30,408 nt of DNA from JBKHDT01 sp049974825 (GTDB lineage: Bacteria; Pseudomonadota; Gammaproteobacteria; Halothiobacillales; Halothiobacillaceae): the NCBI GenBank assembly GCA_049974825.1, contig JBNGDJ010000018.1, forward strand, positions 1 to 30,408, written 5' to 3'. The stretch's first letter is position 1; each line of letters begins with the position of its first letter. Both the position numbers and the translations under genes were made by a program. The notes beneath the pieces are model-generated. The model was not told where the DNA came from. It saw nothing but the letters and a program-made list of their open reading frames with translations, and did no database searches. Below are positions 17,382 to 26,074 of the stretch, piece after piece.

Positions 17382-17422
17382 GGGAATCTCTGCAATCGTG
17401 CAGAGACTACCCTTGGTGACTG
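17382..17422 (+). repeat. Dispersed hairpin repeat, copy B
   Basis: This stretch aligns with copy A at 163-202. TCTCTGCA (17387-17394) pairs perfectly with TGCAGAGA (17399-17406) around an ATCG loop. The outer GGAA against CTACC is imperfect, where copy A still pairs. It lies between the ftsZ terminator and the small membrane gene ahead of cbrA. Confidence 0.6.
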
Positions 17423-17483
17423 GTCATTGATCGGGGCAGCCATTAATGTTCGCCCATCGTCACGGGACGCAGGAACAACAAAC

Positions 17484-17687
17484 ATGAGACTGCTTGCCAT
17501 CCTCAGGCGTCGACGGGCCGAGGCCACCCTGCTGGTCGCTGCGCTGGCCCTGCTTGTGCTGGTCTCGCCGCTGCGGCAGGTCTGGCTGGGGCCAGCCGCC
17601 CCCTGGTTTGCGCCCTATCTTGCCTGGGGCGGCGTGATCCTGCTTCTGGCACTGATCGCCAGCCGGGGATCGGACCGTGCAGATTGA
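17484..17687 (+). CDS. Small two-helix membrane protein overlapping cbrA (CbrX-like by position)
   Basis: A 67-residue predicted membrane protein. A basic start with an RRRR run is followed by a helix of about residues 12-32, a short Pro/Trp-containing loop, and a second helix at about 42-59. AGGA lies 10 nt before the ATG at 17484. Its last 11 nt overlap the start of cbrA, an arrangement that should couple their translation. A small ORF (cbrX) is known ahead of cbrA in Pseudomonas; I assign this one by position and overlap, not by recognised sequence. No catalytic residues are seen. It could be a leader peptide for cbrA expression or a partner of its transporter domain. Confidence 0.7.
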   Translation: MRLLAILRRRRAEATLLVAALALLVLVSPLRQVWLGPAAPWFAPYLAWGGVILLLALIASRGSDRAD

Positions 17688-20496
17688 GCTTTGGGCGCTC
17701 TCGGCGGTTGGCCTGCTCTACCTGGCCTCGCTGTTTCTGATCGCCCACGCGGGAGACCGCGGCTGGCTGCCGGAGCGCTGGGTTCGTCACCCGGCAACCT
17801 ACGTGCTTTCGCTTGGCGTGTATGCGACGGCCTGGACCTACTATGGCAGCGTTGGCTTTGCGGCCCAGCAGGGCTATGCCTTCCTGACAATCTATCTTGG
17901 CGTGACCCTGGCCTTTGCTTTGACGCCGCTGCTGCTGCGTCCCATCCTGCAGATCACGCGTGAGTACCAGCTGACCTCTCTGGCGGATCTTCTGGCCTTT
18001 CGGTTTCGGCACCGGGCCACCGGCGCCCTCGTGACTGTTTTCGCCCTGATCGGCGTATTGCCGTACATTTCGCTGCAGATCAAGGCCGTCACCGAGTCGG
18101 TGCTGGTCCTGTCGCGGGAGACGCCCCCGGCCATCCTCGCGCTGGTCTTCTGCCTGACCCTGAGCGTATTCGCGATTCTCTTCGGCGCTCGGCACCTGCG
18201 CCCGCGGGAGAAGCATGCCGGCCTGGTGATCGCCATGGCCTTTGAATCGCTGGTCAAGCTGGTCGCGATTCTCGCGGTGGGTCTGCTGGCCATGTTCGGG
18301 CTATTTGGCGGCCCCACCGGGCTTTCCGAATGGCTGGCTGACCATCCCGAGATGCTTGAGCGCCTGCAGGCCCCGGCGCGCGAGGGCGAGTGGATGAGCC
18401 TGGTGCTGCTGGCCTTTGCCGCGGCCTTCTTGCTGCCACGGCAGTTTCACATGACCTTCACGGAAAATCTCGATCCGGCCACTCTGCGCACGGCCGCCTG
18501 GGGGTTTCCGCTGTTCCTGTTGTTGCTGAATCTGCCTATCCCGGTGATCTTCTGGGCAGGGGAGTTTCTCGGGCTGAGGTTGCCGGCGGACTACTACCTG
18601 CTGGGTGTGGCAGCCAGTGGCCCGCTGCCGGAGCTGGCGACCTTTCTCGGCTTTGTCGGAGGGCTTTCCGCGGCCTCGGCCATGGTGATCGTCACCACGC
18701 TGGCGCTCTCGTCGATGTGCCTGAACCACCTGCTGCTGCCGCTGCGGCGGCCCGGGCCGGAAGTCGATCTCTACCGCTGGCTGATCTGGGCAAGACGTTT
18801 GCTGATTGTGGCCATCCTGGCGGCCGGTTATGGTTTCTACTATCTGCTGGAGCACCGGCAAGGATTGGTCGAGCTCGGACTGACTTCCTTCGTGGCGGTC
18901 GCGCAGTTCCTGCCGGGTGTGATCGGGCTGCTCTACTGGCGCCGAGCGACCGGCCGCGGGTTCATTGCCGGGCTGGCAGCGGGCATTCTGGCCTGGTTCC
19001 TGTTGCTGATCCTGCCGCTTCTCAAGACCGCGGGCATCAGCCCCCTGGCACCGGATATCACTGCCCTGCAGGCTCTGTTCGGCCTGGAGCGCTGGTCGCT
19101 GGCTACTTTTGTTTCCCTGAGTGTCAACGCCCTGCTGTTCGCGCTGGTCTCCCTGTTCGATCGCCAGTCCGAGGCCGAGAGCCGCGCGGCAACCGCCTGC
19201 GTCCGTGAGCCGGGTGAAACCCTGCCTGACCGCGTGCGGCTGCACACGCCGGAGCAGTTCGAGGAACGACTGGCCCGGGCGCTGGGGCCAGAGGTCGCGG
19301 CCCGGGAGGTCAGGCAGGCGCTGCGGGACCTGGACTTGGACCCCTCGGAGCGACGGCCCACTGCGCTGGGGCTGCTGCGCGAGCGGATCGAGCGGAACCT
19401 GTCCGGACTGTTGGGGCCGGGCATGGCACACATGATTGTCACCGAGGGCATTGGGCTGGATGAGAGCCGATCCTTCGCACTGGCCGAGACCGTTCGTCAT
19501 GTCGAGTCGCGCCTTGAGGCCTCGCACAAGCGCCTGCGGGGGCTTGCCGCCGAACTCGACACCCTGCGGCGCTATCACCGGCAGGTGCTGCATGAGCTGC
19601 CCCTGGGAGTCTGCTCCGTCTCCGCCGGCCACAAGGTGGTGACCTGGAATACGGCCATGCGCCGGATCACCGGGGTGGCTGACGCCGAGGTCACCGATCG
19701 GCGCATCGAGGATCTGCCCGACCCCTGGGCCGGCATGCTGCGGACTTTCCTGGGGACCGAGCAGGCCCATCTGTACAAGCTGCAGCTCCGCCTGAAGGAT
19801 CAGTCGCGCTGGTTCAACCTGCACAAGTCNNNNNNNNNNNNNNNNNNNNNNNNNNNNNNNNNNNNNNNNNNNNNNNNNNNNNNNNNNNNNNNNNNNNNNN
19901 NNNNNNNNNNNNNNNNNNNNNNNNNNNNNGCCATCGACGAAGCGGCCGAATCCATCCTCACCCAGACACGCCGCATCACCCGGATCGTGCAGTCGCTGGT
20001 CAATTTCAGCCATGCCGGCGAAACCCCGGAAACCCGATTTGCGCCGGTTGCCCTGCGTCCGCTGGTCGACGAGGCCATCGAGCTGATTCGTCTCGACCGC
20101 CAGGCGGGTGATCTTCAACTGGATAACACCCTGCCCGCTGACCTGCATGCGCAGGGCGACCGGCAGGGGCTCTCGCAGGTCCTGATCAACCTGTTGAGCA
20201 ATGCCATCGACGCCTCCAGTCCGGGCGACCGCATAGGCCTGTCAGGTCGCGCACTGCCGGACGGTCGGCTGCGCCTGGAAGTGAGCGACCAGGGCCCCGG
20301 GATCGACGAGACGTTGCGTGATCGGGTTTTCGAGCCCTTCTTCACGACCAAGCCGCCGGGCAAGGGCACGGGGCTTGGACTGTCGCTGGTCTACTCGATT
20401 GTCCGGGATCATGGCGGGCAGGTATTCGTCGAATCGCCGGCCACCGGCGGCACCCGGGTGGTCGTTCTGCTGCCTTCTGCCCCCGCGACGGCATGA
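17677..20496 (+). CDS. cbrA: Sensor histidine kinase CbrA (SLC5 transporter-linked), interrupted by an assembly gap
   Basis: Large inner-membrane kinase. The N-terminal 500 residues or so form a multi-helix sodium:solute symporter (SLC5) module. A soluble STAC-like linker follows (about 510-620), then a PAS domain (about 630-715), the gap, the end of the dimerisation helix pair (TRRITRIVQSLVNFSHAG), and an HATPase domain with the N box LINLLSNAIDA near 835, FEPFFTTK, and GTGLGLSL near 897. In Pseudomonas, CbrA with CbrB governs carbon/nitrogen balance and use of amino acids. The start is GTG at 17677, overlapping the small upstream ORF. The H box with the phospho-accepting histidine is not visible because 19830-19929 is all N, so the true length exceeds the apparent 939 residues. 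The flanks are in the same frame. Confidence 0.88.
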   Translation: MQIELWALSAVGLLYLASLFLIAHAGDRGWLPERWVRHPATYVLSLGVYATAWTYYGSVGFAAQQGYAFLTIYLGVTLAFALTPLLLRPILQITREYQLTSLADLLAFRFRHRATGALVTVFALIGVLPYISLQIKAVTESVLVLSRETPPAILALVFCLTLSVFAILFGARHLRPREKHAGLVIAMAFESLVKLVAILAVGLLAMFGLFGGPTGLSEWLADHPEMLERLQAPAREGEWMSLVLLAFAAAFLLPRQFHMTFTENLDPATLRTAAWGFPLFLLLLNLPIPVIFWAGEFLGLRLPADYYLLGVAASGPLPELATFLGFVGGLSAASAMVIVTTLALSSMCLNHLLLPLRRPGPEVDLYRWLIWARRLLIVAILAAGYGFYYLLEHRQGLVELGLTSFVAVAQFLPGVIGLLYWRRATGRGFIAGLAAGILAWFLLLILPLLKTAGISPLAPDITALQALFGLERWSLATFVSLSVNALLFALVSLFDRQSEAESRAATACVREPGETLPDRVRLHTPEQFEERLARALGPEVAAREVRQALRDLDLDPSERRPTALGLLRERIERNLSGLLGPGMAHMIVTEGIGLDESRSFALAETVRHVESRLEASHKRLRGLAAELDTLRRYHRQVLHELPLGVCSVSAGHKVVTWNTAMRRITGVADAEVTDRRIEDLPDPWAGMLRTFLGTEQAHLYKLQLRLKDQSRWFNLHKXXXXXXXXXXXXXXXXXXXXXXXXXXXXXXXXXXAIDEAAESILTQTRRITRIVQSLVNFSHAGETPETRFAPVALRPLVDEAIELIRLDRQAGDLQLDNTLPADLHAQGDRQGLSQVLINLLSNAIDASSPGDRIGLSGRALPDGRLRLEVSDQGPGIDETLRDRVFEPFFTTKPPGKGTGLGLSLVYSIVRDHGGQVFVESPATGGTRVVVLLPSAPATA
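19830..19929. other. Assembly gap (100 N) within cbrA
   Basis: Exactly 100 undetermined bases, the usual placeholder for a gap of unknown size. They fall between the PAS domain and the second dimerisation helix. In CbrA relatives this interval holds the PAS end and the whole H box and is, from memory of the family, nearer 70 residues, so the real gap is probably longer than 100 bp. Confidence 0.97.
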
Positions 20497-20518
20497 CCAT
20501 CCGCGGTACAATCGCGAC

Positions 20519-21847
<1,329 letters not shown>

Positions 21848-21910
21848 TCCCGCAGGTTTCTGCGGATGCCAGAACTGCCCCGGCTGAAGGTCGGGGCGGC
21901 GTTTGTTGAA

Positions 21911-24900
21911 TCAGCCCACCCACTTGCGCGCGTTTCGGAACATCCGCAGCCAGGGGCCTTCCTCCGGCCAGTCTCGCGGGGCCCAGGAACACTGAACCTT
22001 GCGCCAGACGCGTTCGGGGTGGGGCATCATGATGGTGAAACGCCCATCGTCGGTGGTAAAGCCCGTGTGCCCGCCTTGCGAACCATTGGGATTGGCCGGG
22101 TAAGTTTCTGTCCCCAGGCCCTGCCCGTCGACATAACGCAGGCAGACCGGGGCCTGTTCCAGGTCCCCTTCCTGGCGATAGTGGGTGCGGCCCTCGCCAT
22201 GGGCCACCGCGATCGGCAGTCGTGAGCCAACCATCTCGTCCAGGAAGATCGAGTTCGATTCCACCACCTCGACCAGAGACAGCCGTGCCTCGAACTGCTC
22301 GGAGCGGTTGCGCACGAACTCGGGCCAGTGATCCGCGCCGGGGATGATTCGCTGCAGCTGCGACATCATCTGACAACCGTTGCAGACGCCCAGGCCGAAG
22401 TGATCCGGGTTCTCGAAGAAAGCGCTGAAGGCATCGAAGGCCCGGGGATTGTGGAGAATGGAGCGCGCCCAGCCGCCGCCGGCGCCCAGAACGTCGCCGT
22501 AGGAAAAGCCCCCGCAAGCCACCAGCCCCCGAAAATCCGAGAGGTCCGCACGGCCTTCCAGGATGTCACTCATGTGCAGGTCAATGGCCTCGAAACCGGC
22601 TTCATCGAAGGCGGCCGCCATCTCGACATGTCCGTTGACCCCCTGCTCACGGAGGATGGCCACCCGGGGGCGAACCCCGGTGGCAATGAACGGCGCGGCC
22701 ACGTTTTCAGACAGGTCAAAGGTCGCCCGGCTTGCCGCCAGACCCCGGTCGCGGCGGTCAAGAATGCGGTCGTATTCCTGGTCCGCGCAGTCGGGATTGT
22801 CCCGCAGGCGCTGCATCTGGTGGCTGGTCGCGCTCCAGCGTCGCTGCAGATCGATCCGTTCGGCGTCCAGCAGGGTCTTGCCTTCCCAGCGCACCACGAT
22901 CCGGTCGTCGTCGGTCGGCTTGCCGATCCGGTGCACCATGTCGGCAAGCCCAACTTCGGCAAGGCGCAGCAGGACACTTTCGCATTCCCGTGCACGCACC
23001 TGGACAACTGCGCCGAGTTCTTCACTGAACAGGCTGGCCAGCGTGTCGGCCCCAAGGGTCGATACATCGATCGAGAGCCCCCGGCGAGAAGCGAAGGCCA
23101 TTTCGCAAAGCGTGGTGATCAGCCCGCCGTCAGAGCGGTCATGGTAGGCCAGCAGGTAGCCGTCTTCGTTGAGCTGGCCGATGATCTGGAAGAAGCCCTT
23201 GAGACGGTCAGGGTCATCGACGTCCGGTACCGTCTCGCCCACCGACCGGTATACCTGGGCCAGGGCTGACCCGCCCAGACGGTTGCGCCCGGCGCCAAGA
23301 TCAATCAGCAGCAACTCGGTGTCTCCGTCCGCAAGCAGCGGTGTGCGCGTGGCACGCACGTCGGTGACCGGGGCGAAGCCTGAGATGATCAGCGAGAGCG
23401 GCGCGGTCACGGCGCGCTCGGCACCGGTCTCGTCCTGCCAGGTGGTTTTCATGGACAGCGAGTCCTTGCCCACCGGAATGGCTAGGCCCAGCGCAGGGCA
23501 GAGCGACATGCCCACGGCCTGCACCGTGTCGAACAGGGCCGCGTCCTCGCCCGGATGCCCCGCCGCCGCCATCCAGTTGGCCGAAAGCCTGATGTCCTCG
23601 ATGCGTGCGATTCGGGCTGCGGCCAGGTTGGTCAGGCATTCGCCAATCGCCATCCGGCCGGAAGCCGGTGCATCGATCAGGGCGATTGGGGCCCGCTCGC
23701 CCATGGCCATGGCTTCGCCGGTGAAGGCCCGGAAGCCGGTGGCGGTGACCGCCACGTCCGCCACCGGCTCTTGCCAGGGGCCGACCATCTGATCTCGACA
23801 GACCAGGCCGCCGACGCTGCGGTCCCCGATGGTGATCAGAAACCGCTTGTCCGCCACGGTGGGCAGGGCGAGCACCCGGTCCAGGGCCTCGTCAATCCGC
23901 ATTCGGGCGGTGTCCAGCGACTCGCGCGGCGTGGCGCGTCGCTGTACGTCCCGCAGCATGCGCGGCGGCTTGCCCAAAAGAGTTTCCATGGGCATGTCGA
24001 CCGGCCGGTTATTGAACAGCTCATCCTCGACGACCAGCTGCCGTTCAGAAGTGGCCCGGCCGATTACCGAAAAGGGCGCGCGTTCGCGGTCGCAGAGAGA
24101 CCGGAACTGCTCCAGCGATTCGGGCCGGATCGCGAGTACGTAGCGCTCCTGGGATTCGTTGCACCAGATCGCCAGCGGCGACATGCCCGGTTCATCGCTT
24201 GGGATCTTGCGCAGGTGGAAGTGACCGCCCAGGCCGGCATCGTCCACCAGCTCCGGGAAGGCGTTGGACAGCCCACCGGCCCCCACGTCGTGGATGGAGA
24301 CGATGGGGTTGTTGCTGCCCAGCGTCATGCAGCGGTCGATCACTTCCTGGCAGCGGCGCTGCATTTCCGGGTTGGCGCGCTGCACCGAGGCGAAGTCCAG
24401 TTCGGCATGACTGGTTCCGCTGTCCACCGAGGAGGCGGCGCCGCCGCCCAGGCCGATCTGCATGGCAGGTCCGCCCAGCGCGATCAACAGGTCGCCGTCG
24501 GAAATCGGGTTCTTTTCGACGTGCAGGTCGCGGATGTTGCCCATGCCGCCGGCAATCATGATCGGCTTGTGGTAGCCGCGGACTTCCTCGCTGCCCGGAA
24601 CCTTCAGTTCGAAGGTCCGGAAATAGCCGGCGATGTTGGGACGGCCAAATTCGTTGTTGAAGGCGGCGGCCCCGATGGGGCCTTCGAGCATGATCGACAG
24701 AGCCGACTCGATGCGGTCGGGCTTGCCGTGATCCCGCTCCCAGAGTTGCTCAAAGCCTGGAATGCGCAGGTTCGAGACTGAAAAGCCGCAAAGTCCCGCC
24801 TTCGGCTTGCCGCCCCGGCCGGTGGCACCCTCGTCACGGATCTCGCCCCCGGCCCCGGTGGCCGCGCCCGGGTCGGGCGAAATGGCGGTGGGATGGTTGT

Positions 24901-25792
24901 GGGTTTCCACCTTCATCAACAGGTGTACCGGCTCGAGTTCGTAGCCGTAGCAGGCTGTGTCCGGGGTGGCCGAGAACCGCTCGGCGCGCGGGCCCTCCAC
25001 CACCGAGGCATTGTCCTTGTAGGCCGAAAGAATCCCCTCCGGCCTGTGGTGATAGGTATTGCGGATCATGGCGAACAGGCTGTGCGCCTGCTTCTCGCCG
25101 TCGATGATCCAGTCGGCATTGAAAATCTTGTGCCGACAATGCTCGCTGTTGGCCTGCGCGAACATCATCAGCTCGGTGTCCGTCGGGTCGCGCCCCATCC
25201 GCGTGTAGCTCTCGACCAGGTAGTCCAGCTCATCGTCGGACAGGGCCAGGCCAAGCGTACGGTTTGCAGTGACCAGTGCGTCCCGGCCGTCGCGGGCCAG
25301 GGCGATGGTGTTCAGCGGGGCCGGTTCGTCCTGGCGGAACAGCACGGCCGCGTCTTCCGGCGCCTCGATGACCGACTGGGTCATGCGGTCGTGCAGCGCA
25401 TCCTGCAGGGCTGCGCGCTGGTCGGCATCCGGCTGGGCACCCGCGGTCAGGTCGATGGCGTATTGCAGCCCGCGCTCGATGCGTCGCACCGCAGTCAGCC
25501 CGCAATGGTGGGCGATGTCCGTGGCCTTGGTCGACCAGGGCGAGATCGTGCCGGGCCGGGGAATGGCGACCACAGTCATTGCCGCCTGTTCATCGAAGCG
25601 CCCGGGTTCCCCGTAGGTCAGCAACTGCTTCAAGCGCTCGGACTCCCGGTCATCTAGCCCGCGATGACTCTCGACAAAGTGCAGGTGGCGGGTAGTCAGC
25701 CCCCGAACCTGCGGGCAGATCCCGCGCAGTCGGGCCAGCAGGCGTTTGGTGCGAAAGTCGGAAAGGGCCGCTCGGCCGGGAATGATCAGCAT
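21911..25792 (-). CDS. purL: Phosphoribosylformylglycinamidine synthase (FGAM synthase)
   Basis: Fourth enzyme of de novo purine synthesis, converting FGAR, glutamine and ATP to FGAM in the cytoplasm. It has 1293 residues (E. coli 1295), the fused large form of proteobacteria. The layout is a PurS-like N-terminal domain, a linker, two ATP-binding-type half modules, and a C-terminal class I glutaminase. The nucleophile is C1137 in LGVCNGCQMMS, and MPHPERVW holds the His/Glu of the triad. The frame stays open 88 codons further upstream (to 26056), but MLIIPGRAALSDF matches the known N-terminus, so 25792 is chosen. It is convergent with cbrB across 63 nt. Confidence 0.97.
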   Translation of the reverse strand: MLIIPGRAALSDFRTKRLLARLRGICPQVRGLTTRHLHFVESHRGLDDRESERLKQLLTYGEPGRFDEQAAMTVVAIPRPGTISPWSTKATDIAHHCGLTAVRRIERGLQYAIDLTAGAQPDADQRAALQDALHDRMTQSVIEAPEDAAVLFRQDEPAPLNTIALARDGRDALVTANRTLGLALSDDELDYLVESYTRMGRDPTDTELMMFAQANSEHCRHKIFNADWIIDGEKQAHSLFAMIRNTYHHRPEGILSAYKDNASVVEGPRAERFSATPDTACYGYELEPVHLLMKVETHNHPTAISPDPGAATGAGGEIRDEGATGRGGKPKAGLCGFSVSNLRIPGFEQLWERDHGKPDRIESALSIMLEGPIGAAAFNNEFGRPNIAGYFRTFELKVPGSEEVRGYHKPIMIAGGMGNIRDLHVEKNPISDGDLLIALGGPAMQIGLGGGAASSVDSGTSHAELDFASVQRANPEMQRRCQEVIDRCMTLGSNNPIVSIHDVGAGGLSNAFPELVDDAGLGGHFHLRKIPSDEPGMSPLAIWCNESQERYVLAIRPESLEQFRSLCDRERAPFSVIGRATSERQLVVEDELFNNRPVDMPMETLLGKPPRMLRDVQRRATPRESLDTARMRIDEALDRVLALPTVADKRFLITIGDRSVGGLVCRDQMVGPWQEPVADVAVTATGFRAFTGEAMAMGERAPIALIDAPASGRMAIGECLTNLAAARIARIEDIRLSANWMAAAGHPGEDAALFDTVQAVGMSLCPALGLAIPVGKDSLSMKTTWQDETGAERAVTAPLSLIISGFAPVTDVRATRTPLLADGDTELLLIDLGAGRNRLGGSALAQVYRSVGETVPDVDDPDRLKGFFQIIGQLNEDGYLLAYHDRSDGGLITTLCEMAFASRRGLSIDVSTLGADTLASLFSEELGAVVQVRARECESVLLRLAEVGLADMVHRIGKPTDDDRIVVRWEGKTLLDAERIDLQRRWSATSHQMQRLRDNPDCADQEYDRILDRRDRGLAASRATFDLSENVAAPFIATGVRPRVAILREQGVNGHVEMAAAFDEAGFEAIDLHMSDILEGRADLSDFRGLVACGGFSYGDVLGAGGGWARSILHNPRAFDAFSAFFENPDHFGLGVCNGCQMMSQLQRIIPGADHWPEFVRNRSEQFEARLSLVEVVESNSIFLDEMVGSRLPIAVAHGEGRTHYRQEGDLEQAPVCLRYVDGQGLGTETYPANPNGSQGGHTGFTTDDGRFTIMMPHPERVWRKVQCSWAPRDWPEEGPWLRMFRNARKWVG

Positions 25793-26074
25793 GTCAGTCT
25801 TGTTCAGTGGCTTGGTATGGGGAGACTTCTGCACAAGGCCGTTCGAAGGCGTTGTGCCAGGGCGCAGCGGCCTGCACAGGCGCCGCGCCGAGGTTCGTAT
25901 GGCTTGCGCCATCGGGTGCCGGAGCATTTGCGCCCAGTCGATGCCTGGGGTAAGCGCGAGCGCATCATGCGGCCAGCGCACCGGGGCGTGCCCGCCAAGT
26001 CTACACCGGTTGCGCTTGTGGCGGCAGGTGCTGCAGACGGCATCGCGCCGGCGCACACGGCGCTTGAGAATGGC
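25793..26074 (-). other. Intergenic region upstream of purL
   Basis: 282 nt between the ubiB stop and the purL start. No gene is supported; the open frame across it is an upstream extension of purL with no family support. It contains a long dyad (25831-25857) and a weak -10-like TAGACT on the minus strand near 26000. I could not define a convincing purL promoter, and no terminator hairpin with a T run is seen after ubiB. Confidence 0.5.
25831..25857 (-). promoter_or_regulatory. Long dyad ahead of purL (candidate operator or leader hairpin)
   Basis: GCACAAGGCC (25831-25840) and GGCGTTGTGC (25848-25857) are inverted repeats matching at nine of ten positions around GTTCGAA, which itself contains the palindrome TTCGAA. 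The dyad lies 39-65 nt upstream of the purL ATG. It does not match the E. coli PurR operator. It could be a regulator site or an mRNA hairpin. Confidence 0.4.

Noticed and set aside
20497..20518. Promoter for cbrB at TACAAT (20507-20512)
   Set aside because: The hexamer resembles a -10, but no acceptable -35 lies 16-18 nt upstream and the start codon is only 7 nt downstream.
22328..23269. 313-codon plus-strand frame opposite purL
   Set aside because: It is one of several long shadow frames produced by GC-rich codon bias over a certain purL; no family features or ribosome site were seen.
25793..26056. N-terminal extension of purL by 88 residues
   Set aside because: The extension is rich in Arg, Cys and Pro and unlike PurL. 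The known N-terminal sequence begins at 25792.
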